Assembly (NCBI RefSeq): GCF_019334345.1
Contig: NZ_JAHWQX010000001.1
Location: 682,001-746,000 of the forward strand
Direction: 5' to 3'
DNA from: Neohoeflea coraliihabitans
Lineage (GTDB): Bacteria; Pseudomonadota; Alphaproteobacteria; Rhizobiales; Rhizobiaceae
Length of the DNA: 64,000 nucleotides
Part shown: piece after piece, positions 57,867 to 64,000 of the stretch
How positions within the stretch are numbered: position 1 is the first letter of the stretch
Layout of the letters: every line of letters starts with the position of its first letter
Notes under the pieces: generated by a model
What the model saw: the letters and a program-made list of their open reading frames with translations, nothing else
What the model was told of the DNA's origin: nothing
Database searches by the model: none
Program-made: the position numbers and the translations under genes

Positions 57867-58880
57867 TCAGCGCGATGACAGGGTGATCGGACCGCTTTCG
57901 GCATGCACCGTCAGGCCCGGGTGAAATGCCAGCACGACGAAGGCGAATGTCGTATCGTGCACGATGGCCGCGCCATCCGACAACCGCTCGGCGGTAACCG
58001 TGCCGACATCCGCGCCGGCGGCGATATCCCGCGCGTCGAGAGCCGAGGCGACACCGCCGCGCCATGTCAGGCGCAGCCCGTTGATCTCCAGAGAGTCCAC
58101 CGCTTTCAGATGCGGCAACGTCACGGCGGCCAGTTCACCTGCGTGGCGCGCGATCACCACCCGCATCATCGCTGGCAATTCCTCCGGCAACTCCCCGGTG
58201 TATAACGGATACGGTGCCTGCCGGCTGTCATAGCCGACATAGGGATTCTCGCCGTAGCGACGCAGCGCCGGATCGGCGGGAACCAGCACCTCGGCATCGG
58301 GATTCTCGCGGGCAAATTCACCGAATCCCTGTATGCGCGAGGGAAGCATCCGCAGCGCCTGCCCGGCCCGTTCACCGACGATCGCCTCGCCGGTAAATTG
58401 CTGCCACCAGCTCTCGGTGGCGCGGTCATACATGACCATGTCGGAATTTCGCAGAAGTCCGCTGACACCGAAGGTGGTGACGCTGCCATCCTCCAGGCGT
58501 CTGTCAAACACGATCGAGGAGTTGCACAGCGGGCAATAGGTGACCGCAACCGGCTGACCATCGAGAGTATCGTTGACGATTTCGTGCCAGGTGAGAACGC
58601 GCAGCGGATAAGCCCGCACCACCGATCCGACTTCAAGGCGGATGACCGGTTCGCTGGCGCCCATATGCTCAAGCGTGCTGGCTTTACGGAAGACCGGCGC
58701 GTCGATGGCCGGAATACCGTCGCGTCCCGGACCGCCGGAAATGATTTCGCCAAGGTCCACTTCCGTCTGTGAAAAATCAGTCGCCCACCCAGACGCGCGC
58801 CAGCGTTCGGGATTGGCGAGGGCCGGGATGGCGATGGCCAATGCGGCGAGAAAAGAAATGGTGGCAGCTAAATTTCGCAT
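57867..58880 (-). CDS. DUF3179 secreted protein
   Basis: Exported protein of unknown function. The 337 residues have a signal peptide (to about 22, ending PALAN), then the DUF3179 domain with PVIRLEVGSVVRAYPLRVL, TWHEIVNDTLDGQPVAVTY and the cysteine pair in YCPLCNSSIVFDR, plus WWQQFTGEAIVGERAGQ. The CPLC pair and several conserved His/Asp/Glu residues suggest metal binding, but this is not shown. It precedes the peroxiredoxin-like gene in the same direction. Confidence 0.87.
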   Translation of the reverse strand: MRNLAATISFLAALAIAIPALANPERWRASGWATDFSQTEVDLGEIISGGPGRDGIPAIDAPVFRKASTLEHMGASEPVIRLEVGSVVRAYPLRVLTWHEIVNDTLDGQPVAVTYCPLCNSSIVFDRRLEDGSVTTFGVSGLLRNSDMVMYDRATESWWQQFTGEAIVGERAGQALRMLPSRIQGFGEFARENPDAEVLVPADPALRRYGENPYVGYDSRQAPYPLYTGELPEELPAMMRVVIARHAGELAAVTLPHLKAVDSLEINGLRLTWRGGVASALDARDIAAGADVGTVTAERLSDGAAIVHDTTFAFVVLAFHPGLTVHAESGPITLSSR

Positions 58881-59042
58881 GCCTCCATAGTCGCCTGCGC
58901 GTCGATCGCAAGCCAGTCAAGTTTGGGTGAAGTCCGCTGCGGGCGGCGGTGACGAGCCCGTGACCTCGAGCAAACCCCGCGCCCGCCGCGCAAATCAGGC
59001 AAGCCATGTGCCGCCCGCTGGCGGCTGACTTCCGGCGTTTCA

Positions 59043-59067
59043 GGAACGATTCCGCAGGTCGTTCGTT
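59043..59067 (+). promoter_or_regulatory. EcfG-type general-stress promoter of the membrane stress operon
   Basis: GGAAC (59043-59047), 16 bases, CGTT (59064-59067), an exact consensus match. The transcript would begin near 59075 and the first coding sequence starts at 59109. Confidence 0.75.
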
Positions 59068-59108
59068 CAATTTGTGAACGTCCATTCGCAATCGGAGGCG
59101 GACTAGCA

Positions 59109-59177
59109 ATGCATGGGATCTTTTATCTGATCGGCGTCATCGTGGTTGTGCTCGCGGTGATCAACCTACTCTTTTAA
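59109..59177 (+). CDS. Very small membrane protein, 22 residues
   Basis: ATG 59109 to TAA 59177 encodes 22 residues, starting MHGIFYLIGVIVVVLAVI and ending NLLF: a single hydrophobic helix. GGAGG (59094-59098) lies ten bases upstream. Similar 22-25-residue proteins with a YLIG-VVVLA core are, to my recollection, widespread in alphaproteobacteria next to stress genes, but the role is unknown. It is first behind the EcfG promoter and 14 bases before the next gene, so it seems part of the operon. Too short for most gene finders. Confidence 0.65.
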   Translation: MHGIFYLIGVIVVVLAVINLLF

Positions 59178-59191
59178 GTGAGGCTACTCAA

Positions 59192-59770
59192 ATGAACACG
59201 ACAAATCCGACCACGCCCGGCCAGGAGCAGGGCGCTAAGGAAAAAATCAAGGCCACCAGCGAGCGCGCGTCCGAACAGATCAAGGCGAGCGCTCAGGATG
59301 TCGGCAAGACCATATCCGAAGAAGCGGCTGGCTACGCTGGCAAAGCCAAGGAATCGGCGGCCGCTGAGGTCAAGGATGTGGCGTCGGCCTTGCGCACCGC
59401 TGCCGACCAACTGCGCAGCGGCTCGCCGCAGGAACGCACCTTCAGCCAGATCGCCGAAAGCCTTGCCGACGCCTCGGAGTCCATCCGTGACAAGGACCTT
59501 GGCGAAATGGTGGGCGGCCTGAACAGCTTCGCCCGGAACAACCCGCTTGTCTTCCTCGGCAGCGCCGCGCTGATTGGCTTTGCCGCCACGCGCTTCGCTA
59601 AGGCTTCGGAGCGAGGCCAGCCATCTGAGGAGAGCACAGCCCCAACGACATCGGCCCCCGCAGGCGGCTCCCCCGGCACGGGCGCCGGAACCAGCACCAG
59701 CACGGGTTATCAGCCGGCGGCACGGCCCGCTGGCGCCGCATCCGGGGTTTCAACAGGAGTTCGGAAATGA
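59192..59770 (+). CDS. Stress-operon membrane protein, nutrient-deprivation-induced type
   Basis: 192 residues. The first 90 are polar, helical and rich in Ala, Lys and Glu (KATSERASEQIKASAQDVGK, CsbD- or LEA-like in look); a membrane helix follows at about 113-132 (NNPLVFLGSAALIGFAATRF), and the last 55 residues are Pro/Gly/Ser/Thr-rich. It resembles proteins annotated as nutrient-deprivation-induced in rhizobia. GAGG precedes the ATG. Its stop overlaps the next start (ATGA), so the genes are translationally coupled. Function unknown. Confidence 0.75.
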   Translation: MNTTNPTTPGQEQGAKEKIKATSERASEQIKASAQDVGKTISEEAAGYAGKAKESAAAEVKDVASALRTAADQLRSGSPQERTFSQIAESLADASESIRDKDLGEMVGGLNSFARNNPLVFLGSAALIGFAATRFAKASERGQPSEESTAPTTSAPAGGSPGTGAGTSTSTGYQPAARPAGAASGVSTGVRK

Positions 59771-60165
59771 CCACAGCTACGCAAAAATCCACCACCGAGC
59801 TTTTGAAAGATGCCCTGTCGCATGTCAGCTCGCTCGTCCGCAAGGAAATCGACCTGGCACGCGCGGAGGTCAATGAAAATCTCCACTCGGCCGGCGTGGC
59901 CGTGGGACTGATCATCGGTGCGGTCGTGGTTGCACTGACCGCTCTGAATGTCCTGTCCGCCGCACTCGTCGCCGCGCTGGCCGAACTCGGCCTTGGCGCC
60001 GGGTGGGCTGCGTTGATCGTCGGTGTCGTGCTGGCAGTCGTCGCCTACGCCATGATGAAAAAGGGCGCGAACGATCTCAAGCTGCGCAATCTTGCGCCGA
60101 GCCGCACCGTCAAGAACGTGAAGCGCGATGCTTCTGCTGCAAAGGAAGCCTACAATGACCAATAA
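59767..60165 (+). CDS. Phage-holin-3-6-like (YqjE) membrane protein
   Basis: 132 residues in the actinobacterial holin-X/YqjE family. An amphipathic N-terminal helix (ELLKDALSHVSSLVRKEIDL) is followed by two membrane helices (about 44-65 and 75-98). No phage genes surround it; YqjE-type proteins are cell-envelope stress proteins rather than lysis holins. It overlaps its neighbours by 4 and 11 bases. Confidence 0.82.
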   Translation: MTTATQKSTTELLKDALSHVSSLVRKEIDLARAEVNENLHSAGVAVGLIIGAVVVALTALNVLSAALVAALAELGLGAGWAALIVGVVLAVVAYAMMKKGANDLKLRNLAPSRTVKNVKRDASAAKEAYNDQ

Positions 60166-61318
60166 TTCCACCCGAACGTCTTCTGAAATCGAACGCGAGA
60201 TTGAGCGGGAGCGCTCCGAACTGACAGGCACGCTCGATGATCTGCAGAGCCGACTCTCCGTCGAAGGTGTGGCCCGCCAGGTTTCGCAGCACTTCCGCGA
60301 CAATGGCGGTGACCTCGCACGCTCGGTCTCCGATGCGGTGAAGGCCAATCCGGTGGCTCTGGCGCTGACCGGTGTCGGGCTGGCCTGGCTGATGATGGGT
60401 CAGAAGAACGGTCAGCAGGCCCATTCTGCCCCGCCCCGCGACAATCTGGATTCCCGCCACGACACCGCCCATCACGGCCCCGACGGCATCGGTGATGCCC
60501 GGGTGCGTGCGACGACGCCCTATTCCGCGTCGCCGCGGCCGACATCCCAGCCATCCTGGGCTCGCCCGGCGCACGATGACGGGCACTCTGGCGACGATGG
60601 CAAGGGCCTCGGGAGCCGCCTGCAGTCCGGCGCCGGTCAGGTCTCGGACAAGGTCTCTGGCGCCGCGTCCTCGGTCGGGGATAGCGCCAGCCGTGCCGGC
60701 GCGGCAATTTCCGGCCACACGCGCAAGGCGGGTGAAGCGGTGTCTTCGGCTGCACGTTCAGCGCGCGGTTCGGCCCAGGATGCATACCGCTCCGGCAGCC
60801 GTCGCGCCGCCGCGGTCCGGGACCGGATCTATGAGGGTACGGAAGCCTTGAGCAAAGAAGCCCGTGCCCGCGTCATCGCAGCCCGCGAACGGGCCCTCGA
60901 TGCCCGCGACGCCGCCTACGACTACACCAGCAGAGGCCGCGACAAGGCGGTCGATCTCTACGAGGAAAATCCCCTCATTGCCGGTGCCCTGGCCGTTGCC
61001 GTCGGAGCGGCGATCGCCGCTGCTCTGCCGCGCACCCGCGTTGAAGACCGCTATGCCGGTGAATATCGCGATAGTCTGTTTGACGAGGCCGAACGCATCT
61101 ATGCCGAGGAGAAGGAAAAGCTCGCCCGCGTCTCCAGGGCGGCAACTGATGAAGCGCGCGACATTGCCCGCGAAGTCAAGGCCGACGCTGACGCCTCGGC
61201 ACCGGCAGACACAGCGTCTGATGCCTTGGTGAACAAGGCGAAAGAGTCCGGCAAGCGGGTGGCCGACGCGGCCAAGGCCGAAGCCGACAAGCAGAACCTC
61301 GGCAAGCCGACGGCTTGA
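60155..61318 (+). CDS. DUF3618 domain membrane protein
   Basis: 387 residues. DUF3618 is at the N-terminus (about 5-80: SSEIEREIERERSELTGTLD, then a first membrane helix NPVALALTGVGLAWLMM). A long polar Ala/Gly/Ser/Arg-rich region (about 90-260) leads to a second hydrophobic segment (NPLIAGALAVAVGAAIAAAL, about 272-291), then an acidic helical tail with DIAREVKADADA. I chose ATG 60155, overlapping the previous stop by 11 bases. Last gene of the stress operon; function unknown. Confidence 0.8.
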   Translation: MTNNSTRTSSEIEREIERERSELTGTLDDLQSRLSVEGVARQVSQHFRDNGGDLARSVSDAVKANPVALALTGVGLAWLMMGQKNGQQAHSAPPRDNLDSRHDTAHHGPDGIGDARVRATTPYSASPRPTSQPSWARPAHDDGHSGDDGKGLGSRLQSGAGQVSDKVSGAASSVGDSASRAGAAISGHTRKAGEAVSSAARSARGSAQDAYRSGSRRAAAVRDRIYEGTEALSKEARARVIAARERALDARDAAYDYTSRGRDKAVDLYEENPLIAGALAVAVGAAIAAALPRTRVEDRYAGEYRDSLFDEAERIYAEEKEKLARVSRAATDEARDIAREVKADADASAPADTASDALVNKAKESGKRVADAAKAEADKQNLGKPTA

Positions 61319-61331
61319 CCTTGCAGATCGG

Positions 61332-61360
61332 CGGCCCGCTGTATTAACGGCGGGCCGTTA
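61332..61360 (+). terminator. Probable terminator of the stress operon
   Basis: CGGCCCGC (61332-61339) and GCGGGCCG (61350-61357), 10-base loop, followed by TTATTTTAT. The T run is broken by A residues, so termination may be partial. Confidence 0.6.
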
Positions 61361-61396
61361 TTTTATCGGCTGACGCGCTTTCACAAGGAGACCAGG

Positions 61397-62266
61397 ATGG
61401 CAGCCCCTCTTGACGATTCGTCCCCACGCGAAATTCCACCGCGTGGCTGGAAGGCGATTCTGTGGGAGGTGAAGGACGCCATCGGCGCGGATCGCGTCAG
61501 CCTCGTCGCCGCCGGTGTTGCCTTTTATGGCCTGCTTGCGATCTTTCCGGCGATCACCGCCCTGATGGCCCTGGCCGGTCTCATCGTCGAGCCGGCGCAG
61601 ATTGCGCAACAGATCGAAGCAGCTGCCGACATCATGCCGCAAGACGCGGCGCAGATCGTCATCGACCAGGCGAAAGAGGTGGCCGGCTCAAGTGAGGGTG
61701 GTCTCGGCCTGGCCTTCGTCATCGGCCTGGTCCTTGCCCTGTACTCTGCATCCAAGGGCATGGGCAGCCTGATGCAGGGCCTGAACATCGCTTATGGCGA
61801 AACCGAGGACCGGGGATTCATCGCCCTTCTGCTCACCCGACTTGGTCTGACTGCCGTTGTGATGATCGGCCTGATTCTGGGTCTCGCTGCGACCCTGGCC
61901 GTTCCGGCGGCGCTCGCCCTGATACCGATGCCGGAATGGCTGCGTGGCACGCTGTCGATTGGCGGCTGGCTGATCATCACGGTGCTGACGATCCTCGGTC
62001 TCGGCGTGTTGTACCGCTACGGCCCCTCGCGCCCGCCGCGCGCCTGGCGCTGGGTGTCTCCCGGCGCCGTTGCCTCCACGATTTTATGGCTTCTGGCATC
62101 CATTGCGTTCTCGATCTATGTGCGCAATTTCGGCAGTTACAGCGAGACCTTCGGCAGCCTTGCCGGTGTCGTGCTGTTGTTGATGTGGATGTGGATTTCG
62201 GCGTTTGTCATCCTCTTCGGAGCTGAACTCAACGCTGCAACCGAGGAACGCGCCACCGAAGACTGA
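61397..62266 (+). CDS. YihY/BrkB family inner-membrane protein
   Basis: 289 residues with six predicted helices. Family features are RVSLVAAGVAFYGLLAIFPA (about 36-55), LYSASKGMGSLMQGLNIAY and the last helix pair including WMWISAFVILFGAELNA. The family was once called RNase BN, wrongly, and its function is open. It lies behind a partial terminator from the stress operon; AAGGAG precedes the start. In rhizobial genomes it is often near stress genes. Confidence 0.9.
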   Translation: MAAPLDDSSPREIPPRGWKAILWEVKDAIGADRVSLVAAGVAFYGLLAIFPAITALMALAGLIVEPAQIAQQIEAAADIMPQDAAQIVIDQAKEVAGSSEGGLGLAFVIGLVLALYSASKGMGSLMQGLNIAYGETEDRGFIALLLTRLGLTAVVMIGLILGLAATLAVPAALALIPMPEWLRGTLSIGGWLIITVLTILGLGVLYRYGPSRPPRAWRWVSPGAVASTILWLLASIAFSIYVRNFGSYSETFGSLAGVVLLLMWMWISAFVILFGAELNAATEERATED

Positions 62267-62436
62267 GAGGCAGCGTTGCATGCGCCGCAACACGGACGCA
62301 TCACGCGTCCGTTGCCCCCGCGCCGTACGGAGGCTGCTGCTCCCCCCACGCCAGCGTGAGCCGCTGATCACGTGCCGTCACGCGCATGTGATGTCGATAA
62401 CGCGTGCTTGATTTCCAGTTTATCAGCGTTTTCGCA

Positions 62437-62493
62437 AAGCTTGTCTGACCGGGCCGATTGGCTGTTCCGGTCAGAAATCGAAAACACAAGCTT
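62437..62493 (+). promoter_or_regulatory. Nested inverted repeat in the bufA leader
   Basis: Inner arms TCTGACCGG (62444-62452) and CCGGTCAGA (62467-62475) are perfect with a 14-base loop. Outer arms AAGCTTGT (62437-62444) and ACAAGCTT (62486-62493) are also perfect, with a 10-base bulge on the right. The structure ends 20 bases before the bufA start codon, next to the GGGAGA Shine-Dalgarno sequence. It may be an operator or an RNA switch in the leader. The rest of the 247-base gap shows no clear promoter. Confidence 0.6.
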
Positions 62494-62513
62494 AAGATAA
62501 ACGGGAGAACATC

Positions 62514-62819
62514 ATGCAACACAAAACAGCAATCAGCGCCTCCGCCCTCGCCGGTGCCGTCGCCCTTGCCCTTTCCGGCAGTGCCCTTGTGGCCTCCACG
62601 ACGGGCGCCAGCGCAGCCACCGAAAAATGCTATGGCGTCTCGATGGCCGGCAAGAACGATTGCGCAGCCGGTCCGGGAACCACCTGCGCTGGCACCTCGA
62701 AGGTCGATTACCAGGGCAACGCCTGGAAAAGTGTGGAAGCCGGCACGTGCGAAACCATGGCCCTTGAAGGTGGCCGCATGGGCTCGCTCGAGCCGCTCGA
62801 CCGCGATCTTCCCGCCTGA
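62514..62819 (+). CDS. bufA: Bufferin-type RiPP precursor BufA (DUF2282)
   Basis: Precursor of a bufferin, a recently described class of ribosomally made, modified peptides that bind copper in the periplasm. The 101 residues have a signal peptide (to about 34, hydrophobic, ending ASA) and the DUF2282 core with four cysteines (39, 50, 58, 79) in the pattern [30 protein letters not shown]. In known members two core cysteines are converted to thiooxazoles by BufB. GGGAGA precedes the ATG at the usual distance. It is first of bufA-bufB-bufC. Confidence 0.88.
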   Translation: MQHKTAISASALAGAVALALSGSALVASTTGASAATEKCYGVSMAGKNDCAAGPGTTCAGTSKVDYQGNAWKSVEAGTCETMALEGGRMGSLEPLDRDLPA

Positions 62820-62917
62820 TCGACGCGCCGCGCTCGGTCCGCCAGCAGCCTTTGTCGATCTGACACTGCTGCCGGCGGGCCGGCCGCCCGATCTCCGAGA
62901 CCAACCGGGAGGACCCG

Positions 62918-63853
62918 ATGCCGATCCAACCCCCTGCAAGAGCTTCAGCACGCAAGCCTGGCAGCGCCTCCCCTTTGATGAGCGCCAACCCGCTTCCGCC
63001 CCGCGCGGGAGTGGGACTGAAAGCCGGCCATGTCGGCGCCATTCTCGATGATCCGTACCGGGTCGGATTTGTCGAGGTGCATGCCGAGAATTATATGGGC
63101 GCCGGCGGTCCTGCCCATCGCGCATTGACGGCGGTACGCGAGCGCTTTCCGCTCTCGGTTCACGGCGTCGGACTGTCGATCGGCGCCGAGGCTGGCCTGA
63201 ACGCCCATCACCTCGAACGACTGGCCGCCGTTGTCGGGCGCTACCAGCCGGCCCAGGTCTCCGAGCATCTGGCCTGGTCGACCCACAGCGACCACTATCT
63301 CAATGACCTTTTGCCACTTCCCTATACGGAAGCGACGCTCGCCCGCATCGTGCGTCACATCGATCAGGTGCAGGAACGCCTCAGCCGCCCAATCCTCATC
63401 GAAAACCCGGCCACCTATCTCGCATTCGAGCATTCGACGATGGGCGAGACGGAGTTCATCGCCGAGATGGCCGAGAGGTCGGGATGCGGTCTGCTGCTGG
63501 ACGTCAACAATGTCTTTGTCTCGGCGGTCAATCAGGACTGGAACGCAACGAAATACATCAACGCCTTTCCGCTCGAAAAAGTGGAGGAAATTCATCTCGC
63601 CGGCCATGCCGAGGATTGCGACGATGATGGTGACCTGCTGCTGATCGACGCCCATGACCGGCCGGTCAGCGACGCCGTCTGGACCTTGTTCGAAACGGTG
63701 ATCGCCCGCACCGGCCCGCTGCCAACGCTCATCGAATGGGACAATGACGTCCCCGACTGGCCGGTGCTGCGCGCCGAGGCCATCGCCGCCGAGGCCATTC
63801 TCGAGCGTTTTGATCAGCGCGCCGCGCTCGGCAAGCGCCATGCCGCGGGCTAG
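62918..63853 (+). CDS. bufB: Bufferin maturation iron enzyme BufB (DUF692, MbnB family)
   Basis: Multinuclear non-haem iron oxygenase that modifies precursor cysteines with its partner BufC. The 311 residues have a TIM-barrel DUF692 domain (about 25-305). Metal-ligand motifs are in place: [60 protein letters not shown] and [16 protein letters not shown] lies just upstream of the ATG. The first 25 residues are an extra Pro/Ala/Arg-rich stretch, so a later start (near [13 protein letters not shown]) is possible. It is 98 bases after bufA and five before bufC. Confidence 0.92.
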   Translation: MPIQPPARASARKPGSASPLMSANPLPPRAGVGLKAGHVGAILDDPYRVGFVEVHAENYMGAGGPAHRALTAVRERFPLSVHGVGLSIGAEAGLNAHHLERLAAVVGRYQPAQVSEHLAWSTHSDHYLNDLLPLPYTEATLARIVRHIDQVQERLSRPILIENPATYLAFEHSTMGETEFIAEMAERSGCGLLLDVNNVFVSAVNQDWNATKYINAFPLEKVEEIHLAGHAEDCDDDGDLLLIDAHDRPVSDAVWTLFETVIARTGPLPTLIEWDNDVPDWPVLRAEAIAAEAILERFDQRAALGKRHAAG

Positions 63854-63857
63854 AGCC

Positions 63858-64000
63858 ATGGCAAACCTGAAAACCCGTCACCCGCACAAGCCGAACGACC
63901 GGGAGCCGGCTGCGCAAGAGATCTTTCAGGACGGTTTCGCCCGTGCACTGCGCCAGCCCGACGCCCCGCTGCCACCGGGCCTCATCGGCCCGCATGGCAA
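63858..64000 (+). CDS. bufC: Bufferin partner protein BufC (DUF2063), N-terminal fragment
   Basis: The first 47 codons of a gene cut by the right edge. The protein starts MANLKTRHPHKPNDREP and continues with FARALRQPDAPLPPGLIGP, the DNA-binding-like N-terminal motif seen in DUF2063 (BufC/MbnC-type) proteins. In bufferin and methanobactin-like systems this partner brings the precursor to the DUF692 enzyme. It starts four bases after the bufB stop. A DoxX-like gene often follows in such clusters; this lies outside the window. Confidence 0.82.
   Translation, partial: MANLKTRHPHKPNDREPAAQEIFQDGFARALRQPDAPLPPGLIGPHG

Noticed and set aside
59767-60165. Prophage remnant, because of the holin-like gene
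   Set aside because: No other phage gene nearby; the protein fits the YqjE-type envelope stress family and is in a tight operon with stress proteins.

Overview
The window is GC-rich chromosomal DNA from an alphaproteobacterium, most likely of the order Hyphomicrobiales (Rhizobiales). The evidence is the gene content: RcdA with CtrA-type sites, EcfG-type general-stress promoters, a 6S RNA next to a 5-formyl-THF cyclo-ligase, DUF1192, DUF4164 and DUF3618 proteins, a sinorhizobial-style sqdBDC operon and the tol/ruv layout. I cannot name the genus. Coding density is high, and I see no tRNA, rRNA, insertion sequence, prophage or CRISPR array.

Layout. 1-10.1 kb (minus strand): envelope and housekeeping run glmM (cut by the left edge), ftsH, tilS, cpoB, pal, tolB, tolA, tolR, tolQ. 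10.4-14.0 kb (plus): ku-ligD, a two-gene non-homologous end-joining system behind a probable EcfG promoter. 14.0-17.1 kb (minus): tctCBA, a tripartite tricarboxylate transporter. 17.2 kb: ybgC. 17.8-20.8 kb (plus): sqdB-sqdD-sqdC for the sulfolipid SQDG. 20.8-23.1 kb (minus): ruvC-ruvA-ruvB. In many relatives ruvCAB-ybgC-tolQRAB-pal-cpoB is nearly contiguous, so ku-ligD/tct and sqd look like two cargo blocks set into that backbone.

23.3-29.7 kb: a luciferase-like monooxygenase, yebC, ymdB, the cyclo-ligase gene, a foldable 6S RNA with its own promoter, an unusual LuxR-type regulator fused to an alpha/beta-hydrolase domain that lacks its nucleophile, zapA and a DUF4164 gene. 30.0-36.4 kb (plus): central carbon genes tkt, gap, marC, pgk and a class I fba, the last behind a long palindromic operator. 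36.5-42.3 kb: an SGNH hydrolase, a small membrane protein, an MFS transporter, a quinone oxidoreductase, DUF1192, a candidate CtrA-controlled small RNA, rcdA (with a CtrA site and an EcfG-type promoter) and hemH. 42.4-49.2 kb: a QmcA/NfeD pair, a beta-barrel protein, galU, an MltB-type lytic transglycosylase and a DUF459 protein. 49.2-55.5 kb (minus): gltB-gltD, glutamate synthase.

55.9-62.3 kb: a threonine aldolase, a peroxiredoxin-like protein behind an EcfG-type promoter, a DUF3179 protein, and a stress operon (22-residue membrane protein, holin-like proteins, DUF3618 protein) behind another EcfG-type promoter, then a YihY family protein. 62.4-64.0 kb: a bufferin-type RiPP cluster, with a DUF2282 precursor with four cysteines (BufA), a DUF692 iron enzyme (BufB) and the start of the DUF2063 partner (BufC), preceded by a strong inverted repeat. 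The right edge cuts bufC.

Most noteworthy: the bufferin cluster and its leader hairpin, four EcfG-type promoters that would tie DNA repair, thiol peroxide defence, membrane stress proteins and CtrA proteolysis to the general stress response, the LuxR/pseudo-hydrolase regulator, and the CtrA-box/terminator unit upstream of rcdA.
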